Part shown: piece by piece, positions 16,467 through 24,985 of the stretch | How the letters are laid out: the number at the start of each line of letters is the position of its first letter | Numbering within the stretch: position 1 is the stretch's first letter | Assembly (NCBI GenBank): GCA_963803085.1 | Contig: CAWDLE010000033.1 | Location: 124,001-188,000, forward strand | Direction: 5' to 3' | DNA length: 64,000 nucleotides | Source of the DNA: JACVRW01 sp963803085 | Lineage (GTDB): Bacteria > Actinomycetota > Thermoleophilia > Solirubrobacterales > Thermoleophilaceae | Made by a program: the position numbers and the translations under genes | Notes under the pieces: generated by a model | What the model was told of the DNA's origin: nothing | Seen by the model: the letters and a program-made list of their open reading frames with translations, nothing else | The model's database searches: none

Positions 16467-16928
16467 ATGGACACCGCGCGGAGAGGCAATTACGAGTCCG
16501 GCTCGGACTACGTGCTCGAGTATGGCGAGCTCAGGTTCACGTTCAACGAACGTGACTTCACCGAGCGCGTGGAGCAGGCCGCGTCCAAGCTCGGGTTCGT
16601 GGACGGTCCGCTCGGCGATGACGAGCGCGAGGATCTCGTGAACCTCGCTGTGAACGGCGAGGTCACCGACGCCCACTCCGACCTCGGCGAGCACATCAAC
16701 GAATGCTGGGGCGACCTCAACGGCCCCTCGGAGCGCTCGCTCGTGCACTGGATCCGGCGGCTCGTGTTCCGGGGCGCCTGGCTCGACCAGCGTGTGATGG
16801 AGGGCGAGCTCGAGGTGGTCTTCGACGAGATCAACCACTCCTTCGGCTACGCCCAGCCGGATCGCAACTTCGAGCTCATCGAGCTCTCACCCGAGCCGTC
16901 CTGGCGCCGGGTGGCCTACCGCCGCTAA
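16467..16928 (+). CDS. Hypothetical acidic protein (153 aa)
   Basis: A soluble, strongly acidic protein with no signal peptide or membrane segment and no family I recognise. It contains YVLEYGELRFTFNERDFTER and LVHWIRRLVFRGAWLDQRVM, suggesting an alpha/beta fold. Codon use and strand-specific frame quality support coding. It starts at an ATG at 16467, following about 110 bp of non-coding DNA after tetR, and is convergent with the Rho-like gene. Confidence 0.6.
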   Translation: MDTARRGNYESGSDYVLEYGELRFTFNERDFTERVEQAASKLGFVDGPLGDDEREDLVNLAVNGEVTDAHSDLGEHINECWGDLNGPSERSLVHWIRRLVFRGAWLDQRVMEGELEVVFDEINHSFGYAQPDRNFELIELSPEPSWRRVAYRR

Positions 16929-16945
16929 CGCGAACCCGCGGCCGG

Positions 16946-18175
16946 CTAGGACAGCGCGTCGGCGCGCACGGTGCCGCTGCCTGCTGCGACCTTGCCGCCC
17001 GGCTCGAGCACCACGCGAGTGGTGGCCCAGCGGAGCGCCTCGGGCTCCCCGCCGGTCACGGCGATCACCGTGAGCGTGCCGCCCTCCTCCGTCGCACGCC
17101 CGGCGCCGAAGATCCTGCGGCGGGCGCTCGCGGGCAGCGTCTCGAGCGAGTCGATCAGCACCACGGAGTGACCGCCGCGCTCCGCGCGCCGCTTGGCGCG
17201 CTCCACAGCCAGCTCGGCGGCCTGCGCCTGCGCGTCGGGTGACTGGTCGAAGCTGCCGCCGGCGACGCTGAGGCCCTCGGCCCTGTGCCACTCGGTGACC
17301 TCCTCTGGCCGCACTCCGGCGAGCACCACCTGAACGGCCAGCTCGGAATCTCCGGACAGCTCGGTGGCCAGCTCGCGCAGCAGCGTCGTGGCGCCCGCGC
17401 CGGGAGGCCCGGCGATCGCCACACGCGATCCGCGCCCAAAGGGAGCGTCCTTCAGCGTCTTCGGCGCGTTCAGCTTCTGAGAGGGAAAGACCGGGGTCAG
17501 ATCTCCGAACCACGGGCGCTCCTCGGCCGGCTCGGCCGCGGCGCCGTTCACCGTCTCAACTCGGACGAGCGAGGGATGGCGCTCGTTGCGGCGGGCGCTG
17601 CGGGCGGGACCGCTCACCTCGTCGCCGGCGCGCAGCTCGCAGCGGCGGATCTGCGCCGGGGAGACGTACACATCCCCGCTCGCCTGCCCGACGGGATCCG
17701 CGCGCACGAATCCGCTTCCGTTGCCGAGGACGTCCAGCACGCCGGTGGCGATCACCTCGTCGGAGATCTCGTCCTCCACGACCTCGGGCTCCTCCTCGGC
17801 GACGGGCGCACGGCGTGTGCGTCCACCCCGCCGGCCGCGCCGCGCGGGGCGCTCGAGCGCCTCCTCCGCCGGAACCTCGTCGGGCTCGTCGTCGGAGGTC
17901 CCCTCGGACGTGTCGTCGGACGTGCCCTCGGAGGTGTCGTCGGACGTCCCCTCAGAGGTGTCCTGCGAAGTGTCCTCCTCCTCGTCGGGCTCGGCGCCGG
18001 TGGCCGGCGCGCCGTCCGCCGCGGGCTCGTCGCCCCCGCCGGTTTCGCCGAGGATCGCCCCGATCAGGTCCGCCTTCCGCTTGGAGCGGTAGCCCTCGAG
18101 GCCCAGCTCCGACGCGATCTGGTGCAGATCGGCAAGCGGGCTGTCCTCCAGCTCTTTTCTGTTCAGGACTGACAT
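16946..18175 (-). CDS. Rho-like protein with degenerate P-loop
   Basis: A 409-residue relative of transcription terminator Rho. It has an N-terminal Rho-N/SAP-like helix pair (ELEDSPLADLHQIASELGLE followed by KADLIGAIL) and an acidic linker with tandem DTSEGTSD-type repeats. An Arg-rich patch (RRGRRGGRTRR) comes next, then a cold-shock-like RNA-binding segment (GVLDVLGNGSGFVRAD), then a RecA-like region. In the P-loop GPPGAGATTLL the Walker A lysine is replaced by Ala. The C terminus stops after the segment matching Rho's FGAARNIEEGGSLT (here IFGAGRATEEGGTLT) and lacks the later motor elements. It is shorter than actinobacterial Rho, and canonical Rho ATPase activity seems unlikely. It might bind RNA or modulate the true Rho. 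The start is the ATG at 18175. Confidence 0.75.
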   Translation of the reverse strand: MSVLNRKELEDSPLADLHQIASELGLEGYRSKRKADLIGAILGETGGGDEPAADGAPATGAEPDEEEDTSQDTSEGTSDDTSEGTSDDTSEGTSDDEPDEVPAEEALERPARRGRRGGRTRRAPVAEEEPEVVEDEISDEVIATGVLDVLGNGSGFVRADPVGQASGDVYVSPAQIRRCELRAGDEVSGPARSARRNERHPSLVRVETVNGAAAEPAEERPWFGDLTPVFPSQKLNAPKTLKDAPFGRGSRVAIAGPPGAGATTLLRELATELSGDSELAVQVVLAGVRPEEVTEWHRAEGLSVAGGSFDQSPDAQAQAAELAVERAKRRAERGGHSVVLIDSLETLPASARRRIFGAGRATEEGGTLTVIAVTGGEPEALRWATTRVVLEPGGKVAAGSGTVRADALS

Positions 18176-18215
18176 CGCGGCGCCAACCCTAGCGGGCTGA
18201 GCGGGCGCTGCAGTC

Positions 18216-18246
18216 AACCCTCAAGGGGTCTGACCCCTTGAGGGTT
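18216..18246 (-). terminator. Perfect hairpin between transaldolase and Rho-like genes
   Basis: A 13-bp perfect inverted repeat (AACCCTCAAGGGG and its complement) with a 5-nt loop, 9 nt beyond the stop of the minus-strand transaldolase gene and 40 nt before the Rho-like start. It lacks a T-tract, as many actinobacterial terminators do, and marks the end of the long minus-strand operon. Confidence 0.65.
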
Positions 18247-18254
18247 TGGCGGGT

Positions 18255-18947
18255 CTACCTGCTGGCGGCGGTGTTCTGCTCGACGAGGCCCTTCAGCCAG
18301 TCGCCGAACTCGGGGCGGCTCTTCCAATCGTCCGTGAAGCGCTCGATGCCCGCCTCGGTGAGCGGGTGCGCCAGCATGGCCTTCAGCACCTTGCCTGGGA
18401 TCGTGGCCACCTCGCAGCCGAGCTTCGCCGCGATCACGGCGTGCATCGGATGGCGGATCGACGCCGCCAGCACCTGCGCGTCGCGGTTGGGCCCGAGCGC
18501 GTCGACGATCTCCCCCACCACGGACTCCGAGTCGATCGAAATGTCATCGAGCCGCCCCATGAAGCAGGAGACGTAGCTCGCGCCCGCCTCCGCGGTGAGC
18601 ATCGCCTGCGCGGCCGAGAACACGAGCGTCATGTTCACCGGGATGCCATTGGAGACGAGCTCGCGCGTGGCCTCCAGGCCGGCCGCCGAGAACGGGACCT
18701 TCACGACCACGCGGTCGTCGAGCGCGGCGAGCGCGCGACCCTCGGCCACCATCTCGCGAGGGTCGTGCGAGACCACCTCCGCCGAGGTCGGACCGTCCAC
18801 GAGCTCGCAGATGCGACGGATGCTGTCGCCCGGCTCACCGTCCTCCTTGGCGAGCAGCGACGGGTTGGTGGTCGCCCCCGAGAGCACGCCCCACGCCGCG
18901 ATCTCCTCGACCTCGGCTACGGATCCTGTGTCGATGAAAAGCTTCAT
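18255..18947 (-). CDS. Small transaldolase / fructose-6-phosphate aldolase-like protein
   Basis: A 230-residue TIM-barrel protein of the short transaldolase class (TalC/FSA/MipB type). The N terminus MKLFIDTGSVAEVEEIAAWG and the motif SGATTNPSLLAKE are diagnostic. The Schiff-base lysine lies in VVVKVPFS, and ASIRHPMHAV corresponds to the later conserved segment. It transfers dihydroxyacetone units between sugar phosphates or cleaves fructose 6-phosphate. The ATG overlaps the stop of the 2-phosphoglycerate kinase gene (ATGA), making it the last gene of the operon, followed by a hairpin. Confidence 0.88.
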   Translation of the reverse strand: MKLFIDTGSVAEVEEIAAWGVLSGATTNPSLLAKEDGEPGDSIRRICELVDGPTSAEVVSHDPREMVAEGRALAALDDRVVVKVPFSAAGLEATRELVSNGIPVNMTLVFSAAQAMLTAEAGASYVSCFMGRLDDISIDSESVVGEIVDALGPNRDAQVLAASIRHPMHAVIAAKLGCEVATIPGKVLKAMLAHPLTEAGIERFTDDWKSRPEFGDWLKGLVEQNTAASR

Positions 18948-19831
18948 TGGACCTCCTGGACGGCATCGAGCACGAGCTGCATCAGCTGCGCGAGCGTGTC
19001 GTCGACGTTTTCGTTGTCTATGACTGCCACCCCTTCGGAGCGTGCCCGCTCCCAAAGATGATCCTGGAGTCGGCGTATGTCTTCGAAACTAGCGAGGTAA
19101 CGCTCGGCCGGCCGGGTCCCGGGGCGGGCTGAGAAGTGCCCGCGGTGGAGATCCTTGTCCCCCACCACCACGAGCGCCTCCACGAGCACGCAGCGCTCGC
19201 GCGTGCGCGGGTGCACTCCGCCGGGCACCACGTGCACGCCCTCGACCACGACCGGCTTCGCCTCATTGGCTGCGCGGTCGACGATCGCCGTGATTCCGGT
19301 GCCCACGCGCTCGGCCTGGTCGCGGTAACCGGCGATGCCGCCCGCCTCGAACGCGGAATAGTGGACCGTGGGCATCGCCTCATGGGTGAAAAATGCCCGG
19401 AGCACCTGCCGGATCACGTCCGTCGCGATAACACGATTAACCCCGAGCCGAGCGGCGAGCATGGTCGCGATCGTGGACTTGCCCACACCGGTGGTCCCGC
19501 CGAGCAGGACCACCAGCGGGCGGTCGAGCCGGTCGAGCCTCCGCCAGTTCGAGTAGCGCCGCACCGTCTGCTCGCCCTCGTCGGCGAGCAGGACCTGCTC
19601 AGCCAGCTGGTGCAGCGCTGCCACGTCGATCTCACCTCCACCGTTCGCGTCGAGGCGCTGCTCGATCTTACGAGCGAGCTCGAACGCCCTCTCCGGCGCA
19701 AGGCCGGTCGCGGAAATCGTCTGGGCCATCAGCCCCTTCGAGTAGGGGAGCCCGTGACCCTTGTGGACGACGATGGTCTCGCGGGAGGGCGCGGGCTGGC
19801 CCGCGCCGGACCGATCATTTTCGGCAGGCAT
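18944..19831 (-). CDS. 2-phosphoglycerate kinase
   Basis: A 295-residue P-loop kinase that phosphorylates 2-phosphoglycerate to 2,3-diphosphoglycerate, by similarity to archaeal 2-phosphoglycerate kinases. The N-terminal block HKGHGLPYSKGLMAQTIS is typical of this family and resembles an ATP-cone-like segment. The Walker A is LLGGTTGVGKSTIATMLAAR (about residue 110), and DVIRQVLRAF follows it. VVVEGVHVVPG corresponds to the next strand. The ATG at 19831 overlaps the end of the cyclic diphosphoglycerate synthetase gene by 17 nt. The product of this enzyme is the substrate of that neighbour, which strongly supports the assignment. Confidence 0.82.
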   Translation of the reverse strand: MPAENDRSGAGQPAPSRETIVVHKGHGLPYSKGLMAQTISATGLAPERAFELARKIEQRLDANGGGEIDVAALHQLAEQVLLADEGEQTVRRYSNWRRLDRLDRPLVVLLGGTTGVGKSTIATMLAARLGVNRVIATDVIRQVLRAFFTHEAMPTVHYSAFEAGGIAGYRDQAERVGTGITAIVDRAANEAKPVVVEGVHVVPGGVHPRTRERCVLVEALVVVGDKDLHRGHFSARPGTRPAERYLASFEDIRRLQDHLWERARSEGVAVIDNENVDDTLAQLMQLVLDAVQEVQ

Positions 19832-21005
19832 CTCGGTACAGCTTGACGAGGGCGTCGTCGATGCCGATCGGCCGATTGCGGATGAAGACCACGCGCGCGC
19901 CCTCGGCACGTGCGCGCATGGCGACGGTGTCGATTGCTGCGGCCTTCAGCTCCGTGAGGTAGACGTCGCAGCGCTCGGCCGCCGCTCGGTCGAGCTCGGC
20001 GGCCAGCGCGGACCTGCGAGCCAGGTTCGTGGAGGCGAGCACCGGATCGGGCACGCCGTCGACAGTGGTGCCTCCCGTGGTGAATACCGCCACGCGTGCA
20101 TCGTCCGGCACTGGTTCGAGCGGCTCGGCTCGGAGCACGAAGGGCACGGCACCCGCGGGTGGGTCCGGTGCGCCCTCAGCCGCAAGCACGAGGTCGGCAC
20201 GCGCGAGGCGGTACTCCGCGAACGGCTCGGGCGGGCCTGCCCCGAGGATGCACACGGTGCGGTCCACCTCGACGGGCGGTATACACGCGCCCGAGCCCTC
20301 GAAGACGATCGACCCAGGGTCGAGCGACGCCGCGAGCGCCGCCCCGGCCGGCACGTTCGACTCGAACGGCTCGCCCGCGAACCCGCCGCCGACCCTCCGG
20401 CACCCCACCGTCCGGACACCGGCCATCACCGCGTCCTCGAGGAAGTCGGACGCCGCGTGGGAGCCGGATTCCGCGATGGCGATCAGTTCCTCCAGCGAAG
20501 GTCCCGCCTCGGCCACGCGCGGCTCGGCCGGCCCGCCGCGCCCCATGCAGACGATCAGCGGGTCCGCTCCCTCCTCGCGGAGCAGCGCCGCCCAGTGCCC
20601 GGCCACGGCGGTCTTGCCCGTGCGCTTGCCGGTGGCGATCACCGCCAGCTTCGGCCCCTCGAACGCCACGGGCTCGTAGTGCGGCGGGACGAGGCGCGCG
20701 CCCGGCGTCTCGTAGGCGAGGCCGAGACTCAACGCAAGCGACGCCAGCCGCAGCTTCGCCGAGGCAGGCAGCACGGGCTCGTCCGCGAGGTCCACCACGG
20801 CGTCCGCGCGCGGCGCGAGCCGGCGCAGCGCCTCCTCCGGGTCTGTCTCCACCGGCATGCCGTAGTGCTGCTCGAGCGGCCCCGGGCCGAGCTTCTCCTC
20901 GCCGCCGCAGAAGACCACCCCGGCCAGATCGAGCCGGGCCAGCGCCTCGCGGACGGCGGACGGGTGGTGCTCCCCGTCGATGAGGGCGATCACAGGCACG
21001 CCCAT
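19815..21005 (-). CDS. cpgS: Cyclic 2,3-diphosphoglycerate synthetase
   Basis: A 396-residue ATP-dependent enzyme that closes 2,3-diphosphoglycerate into the cyclic pyrophosphate, a compatible solute of Methanothermus and relatives. It begins VIALIDGEHHPSAVREAL and has ADAVVDLADEPVL. The central P-loop KLAVIATGKRTGKTAVAGHW lies near residue 138. Further segments are VGGGFAGEPFESNV and SIVFEGSGACIPPVEVD, all typical of the family. Its neighbour encodes 2-phosphoglycerate kinase, so both steps from the glycolytic intermediate are present. The protein is somewhat shorter than archaeal examples as I recall them. The start is the ATG at 21005, 22 nt after the metallophosphoesterase gene. Confidence 0.8.
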   Translation of the reverse strand: MGVPVIALIDGEHHPSAVREALARLDLAGVVFCGGEEKLGPGPLEQHYGMPVETDPEEALRRLAPRADAVVDLADEPVLPASAKLRLASLALSLGLAYETPGARLVPPHYEPVAFEGPKLAVIATGKRTGKTAVAGHWAALLREEGADPLIVCMGRGGPAEPRVAEAGPSLEELIAIAESGSHAASDFLEDAVMAGVRTVGCRRVGGGFAGEPFESNVPAGAALAASLDPGSIVFEGSGACIPPVEVDRTVCILGAGPPEPFAEYRLARADLVLAAEGAPDPPAGAVPFVLRAEPLEPVPDDARVAVFTTGGTTVDGVPDPVLASTNLARRSALAAELDRAAAERCDVYLTELKAAAIDTVAMRARAEGARVVFIRNRPIGIDDALVKLYRDACRK

Positions 21006-21026
21006 GCATTCTTGCGGGACGGGCTC

Positions 21027-21818
21027 CTAACCGGTGGCGGTCTCTCCCAGCAGGCCCTGGTCCTTCTCGTACGCGTACGTGCGGGGGTCGAACGAGAGGA
21101 TCGCGTCCTGCTCGTGGAAGGGGTACTTGCGGAACACGGTCACGCGGTCCGGCCGCGCCTCGACCACGTTGTAACAGGGCTTCGTCTTCCCGCGCAGGCG
21201 CGTGGTCGAGACCGTGCCCGCGTTCACCACGAACAGGTTCTCGAGCCGCCACGCGTACGGCACGTGCTTGTGACCGGACAGGACCAGATGGGCGTCGGCG
21301 CGCTGGAGGCACTCGAGCGTGTCCCCGGCGTCGTGGACCACGTTGCGCTCGCGTCCGGTGCCCGGCACGGGGAGCAGATGGTGGTGCAGGACGAAGATCC
21401 GTAGGAACGCCTCGTGCGCGCCGAAGCGCTCCTCGATCCACTCGTAGCGGCCGCGGCCGATCAGCCCGTTGTCGAGGTCCGGCTCGGTGGAGTCCACCGC
21501 GAGGATCGACACGCCGTTCAGGTGCATCTCCGAACGGCGCTCGCCGAACAGCTCCTCGAAGTGCACGTACCCGACGTTGCGCGAATCGTGGTTCCCGGGG
21601 ATCACGATCATGCGGTCGCACGCGATCTTGTCGAGATATTCGCGCGCGAGCTCGTACTCGGCCCGGTATCCGTCGCCCGTGAGGTCACCGGACACGACCA
21701 CGACGTCCGGCTCCAGCTCGTTCACCTCGACGATCGCGCGGTCGAGCAGGCTCGGGACGAAGCTGGGCGAGCCGCAGTGGATGTCGGACAGCTGCGCGAT
21801 CGTCAGGCCCTCGCTCAC
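21027..21818 (-). CDS. Calcineurin-like metallophosphoesterase
   Basis: A 263-residue dinuclear-metal phosphoesterase. Motifs in order are IAQLSDIHCG (DxH), VVVVSGDLTGDG (GDxxxxG), VIPGNHDSRN (GNHD/E), FVLHHHLLPV (H) and LVLSGHKHVPY (GHxH). It resembles CpdA/Icc-type cyclic nucleotide phosphodiesterases and other class III enzymes, so a phosphodiester or cyclic phosphate is the likely substrate. Its place directly upstream of the cyclic diphosphoglycerate synthetase gene makes turnover of that cyclic solute a possibility. The start is GTG at 21818 with GGGAGG upstream. Confidence 0.85.
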   Translation of the reverse strand: MSEGLTIAQLSDIHCGSPSFVPSLLDRAIVEVNELEPDVVVVSGDLTGDGYRAEYELAREYLDKIACDRMIVIPGNHDSRNVGYVHFEELFGERRSEMHLNGVSILAVDSTEPDLDNGLIGRGRYEWIEERFGAHEAFLRIFVLHHHLLPVPGTGRERNVVHDAGDTLECLQRADAHLVLSGHKHVPYAWRLENLFVVNAGTVSTTRLRGKTKPCYNVVEARPDRVTVFRKYPFHEQDAILSFDPRTYAYEKDQGLLGETATG

Positions 21819-21831
21819 ACCGCCTCCCTCT

Positions 21832-22692
21832 TCAGTTCGGTTGCGAAGCTCGAGCCCGCACGTCGGCGCCCTCGGTGAGCGCCTCGTGCACGCGCAGGTA
21901 GTCGCGCGCGCCCGCCACGTCGTGCACGCGGATGATGCGTGCGCCGCCGCGCACGGCGGCGCCCACCGCGGCGAGCGTGCCGGCGTCGCGGGCTGCGGGC
22001 GGACGCTCGGTGAGCGCGCCCACGAAGTCCTTGCGGGACACCGCCAGCAGCAGCGGCCGGCCGAGCGGCGCGAACTCGGGCAGGCGGCGCAGCAGCTCGA
22101 TCGACTGGGCCGGCGTCTTGGCGAGGTCGATGCCGGGATCGAGCACGATCTGGTCGGGCGCGACCCCCAGCGCCTCGGCCGCGCGCATGCGCTCGTCGAG
22201 GAAGCCACGGACGTCACTCACCACGTCGTCGTACTCGGGGAATGCCTTCGTCTTCGGCGCGGCGCGCGTGTGCGTGATCACGAGGGCCGCACCGGTCTCG
22301 GCGCACGCGCTGGCGACGCTCTCGTCGGACAATCCGCTCACGTCGTTGATCATCGCTGCACCGGCCGCGAGCGCGGCGCGCGCCACCGGCCCTCGCCAGG
22401 TGTCCACGGACACGAGCACGCCGTGCGCGGCGAGGCGCTCGACGAGCGGGACCACCCGCGCGATCTCCTCCGCCACGGGCACCGCCTCCGTATCGGTCCG
22501 GCCGGACTCGCCGCCCACGTCCACGATCGCCGCGCCGTCCTCGATCTGGCCGAGGGCGCGCGCCACCAGCTCGTCGAGCTCCTTCGGCCCCTGGCGGTCC
22601 GAGAACGAGTCGGGAGTGGCGTTCACGATGCCCATCAGCACCGGCCGGGCGAGGTCAAGCTCGCGGCCGCGCATCAGCACCCTCTCGCTCAC
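21832..22692 (-). CDS. folP: Dihydropteroate synthase
   Basis: A 286-residue folate-biosynthesis enzyme joining p-aminobenzoate to hydroxymethyldihydropterin pyrophosphate. The pterin-binding motifs are LMGIVNATPDSFSD, IVDVGGESGRTD, VSVDTWRG, INDVSGL and ILDPGID-like IVLDPGIDLAK. The C terminus has LLLAVSRKDFVG and IIRVHDV, giving the conserved Ser-Arg-Lys and Arg-x-His. GRTD replaces the common STRPG loop, so this may be the second, divergent actinobacterial paralogue type; sulfonamide response cannot be predicted. The start is GTG at 22692, overlapping the glpD stop (GTGA). Confidence 0.85.
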   Translation of the reverse strand: MSERVLMRGRELDLARPVLMGIVNATPDSFSDRQGPKELDELVARALGQIEDGAAIVDVGGESGRTDTEAVPVAEEIARVVPLVERLAAHGVLVSVDTWRGPVARAALAAGAAMINDVSGLSDESVASACAETGAALVITHTRAAPKTKAFPEYDDVVSDVRGFLDERMRAAEALGVAPDQIVLDPGIDLAKTPAQSIELLRRLPEFAPLGRPLLLAVSRKDFVGALTERPPAARDAGTLAAVGAAVRGGARIIRVHDVAGARDYLRVHEALTEGADVRARASQPN

Positions 22693-24405
22693 GCGGCCTC
22701 CTCCGGCGCTGCGCCCGGTCCTGCCCCGGACGGCTCCTCCGGCTCGCGTTGAGGGACCGGCACGACGTCCAGCTCGGGAACGAGACCCTCGGTCTGCGCC
22801 AGCTCGCGCCACGCGCCGACCTCTCGCTCGATCCGGGCGTCGTCCCAGCCGAGCTCGCCCGCCATGGCCTGGGCCACCGCCAGCGGGCCGTCCGCGTCGG
22901 GCGCGCAGAGCCGGCGCGCGTCGAGCAGGCCGAGCCGTGTGCGCCGCAGCAGCACGTCGCCCACCGTGTGCGCCTGCTCGTGCCCAGCTGCGTAGGCGGC
23001 CTCGGCGGCAATGTCTGGCAGGCCCGGGCTGATCCTGTGGGCGAGCGTGGGATCGACCGCGGCGAGTCGCAGCACGAGCTGCGCGGCGTGGCCGTAGCGA
23101 TCGGCGAGGTGCGCGCGGCTGTCGCTCGTCCACCCCGTCGACCTCCGGCAGCGAGCCGAGGTCCACCGGGGCGCCGAGCGGTATCTCGTCGGTCCGGCAG
23201 GGTGCCTCGCGCCCGTCGCGCTCGACGATCCGGTCCACGGCCATCTTTGCCATCCGCCGCCAGGTGGTGAGCTTGCCGCCGGTGATTGTCACGAGCCCCG
23301 AGCTGGTCTCGTAGAGCTCCGCCTTGCGCGAGATGTCCACCGACTTCTTCGGGTCGCCCGTGGAGATCAGCGGGCGCACGCCCGCGTACGCGCCCGTGAG
23401 GTCGGACGCCCCCAGCTCCGTGCCGAAGAAGCCGTTCACCGCCTCGAGCAGGTAGGCCACGTCGTCATCCGAGGGCGGCACGTGCTCCACCGAACCCTCG
23501 TAATCGTTGTCCGTGGTGCCCACAAGCGTGCGCCCGAGCCAGGGCAGCACGAAGACCGTGCGCCCGCCGCCGGCGGGAACGATCGCGCCCGCCCGCACGT
23601 CGAGCAGATCGCGCGACAGCGTGAGGTGCGTGCCGCGACTCGGCCGGATGCGCGGCACCTCCTCCTCGTCGTAGAGCTCGTCTGGGCGCAGACGGTCGGC
23701 CCACACGCCGGTGGCGTTCACCACGTTGTCGGCGCACAGCTCGAACTCGCCGCCGCCGATCACGTCGTGCACGAGCACGCCCGCCGCGCGGCCGTCCCGC
23801 TCCACCAAGCCGGTCACGTCGCACGCGTTTGCGATCACCGCGCCGAAGCGCTCCGCCTCGGCGAGGACGGTGAGCACGAGCCGGGCGTCGTCGGTCTGGC
23901 AGTCGTAGAAGAGGTATCCGGCCGTCGGCTCGCGGCCCGAGAGCGCCGGCAGCATCTCCAGCACCTCGTCACCGTCGATGGTGCGGTGGCGCTCAGGGCT
24001 CCACTCCTCGCTCTCGTCGCGCCCGCGCCGCCACGACATCACGTCGTACATGTTGAGGCCCATGCCAAGCACCCGGTCGGGGCGCTTGCCGCCGAACGTG
24101 GGAACCACGAAAGGCAGCGGCTTCACGAGGTGTGGGGCGAGCTTCACGAGCAGCGAGCGCTCGAGCAGCGCCTCGCGCACCAGCCCCAGGTCGAAGTTCT
24201 GGAGGTAGCGAAGGCCGCCATGGATCAGCTTCGACGAACGGCTGGAGGTGCCGGCGGCGAAGTCCGACTTCTCCACGAGCGCCACGCTGTAGCCGCGCGA
24301 TGCGGCGTCCAGGGCGACCCCCGCACCGGTGATGCCGCCGCCCACCACGACGAGGTCGAAGTTGTCCCGTTCGAGTGAGGCGAGGGCGTCGGCTCGCGGG
24401 ATCAC
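22689..24405 (-). CDS. glpD: Glycerol-3-phosphate dehydrogenase, FAD-dependent (one frameshift)
   Basis: It oxidises sn-glycerol 3-phosphate to dihydroxyacetone phosphate at the membrane, passing electrons to quinone. The FAD motif DLVVVGGGITGAGVALDAAS starts at residue 18. KLIHGGLRYLQNFDLGLVRE, TGAYAGVRPLIS and SSGLVTITGGKLTTWRRMAK are classic GlpD motifs. Near 23135 the frame breaks. The C-terminal domain (SDSRAHLADRYGHAAQLVLR to VGAWRELAQTEGLV) continues in another frame to the stop at 22689, so one base is missing or added. The start is GTG at 24405, overlapping the nitroreductase stop. Whether the break is biological or an assembly error is unresolved. Confidence 0.82.
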
Positions 24406-24911
24406 GGCAGGTACGTTACGAACTCTCCGGGCGGCAGCCGCTCCGGAGGCTCCTTCTCCTGGCGCGGCGGACCCAGGTGAAGCAGGCCGATCGCGCGTTC
24501 GCCCTCCGGTACGCCGGCCGCGGAGCAGCCCCCGGGCGTCCTCAGAACCTCCGGCGTACGCCAGTAGCCGGCCAGCCCGCGCGCGTGGGCTGCGAGCAGA
24601 ACGATGTATGCCGCCACCGACGCCGCCGCGTAGTCCTCCTCGTCCTGGACCGGGTCGCCGCTCTCGATCACCGAGACCACCACGAGCGTCGGCGCACGGT
24701 CGAGCTTGGCTGCGGCCTCCTCCCCGGCCTGGGCCTTGAGCCGCGCAAGCGACTCCGGGCCGAGCACCCGGAAGCGCCACGGGTTGGTGAGGTTGTGGTT
24801 GGGCGCCCAGCGAGCGAGCTCGAACAGCTCGTCGAGGGTTTTACGCGGAACGGGCTCGGATCCGTACGCCTTATGCGTGCGGCGGGTCCTGATGGCGTCG
24901 TCCACGTCCAC
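24402..24911 (-). CDS. Nitroreductase-family FMN oxidoreductase
   Basis: A 169-residue FMN enzyme. DDAIRTRRTHKAYGSEPVPR has the Arg residues that bind FMN phosphate, and LFELARWAPNHNLTNPWRFR is the typical second block. The C-terminal half contains GLAGYWRTPE and ERAIGLLHLG. It is a short, minimal member of the family. The GTG at 24911 is chosen because homology begins directly after it; an in-frame GTG two codons further is also possible. It is the first gene of the seven-gene minus-strand operon. Its substrate is unknown. Confidence 0.78.
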   Translation of the reverse strand: MDVDDAIRTRRTHKAYGSEPVPRKTLDELFELARWAPNHNLTNPWRFRVLGPESLARLKAQAGEEAAAKLDRAPTLVVVSVIESGDPVQDEEDYAAASVAAYIVLLAAHARGLAGYWRTPEVLRTPGGCSAAGVPEGERAIGLLHLGPPRQEKEPPERLPPGEFVTYLP

Positions 24912-24985
24912 CTCGGCGAAGCTAGCGGAAGCACCGGGCTCGGCCCGGTGCGCACCGACCCGCATCCGCGGATAGGTTCCTCCCC

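Noticed and set aside
17880..18000. Short tandem repeats resembling a minisatellite or CRISPR-like array
   Set aside because: They encode the DTSEGTSD acidic linker inside the Rho-like protein and are direct coding repeats without spacers.
19761..21404. Plus-strand frame of about 547 codons
   Set aside because: Shadow of the cDPG synthetase and phosphoesterase genes; composition is Arg/Gly/Ala-rich with no motif.
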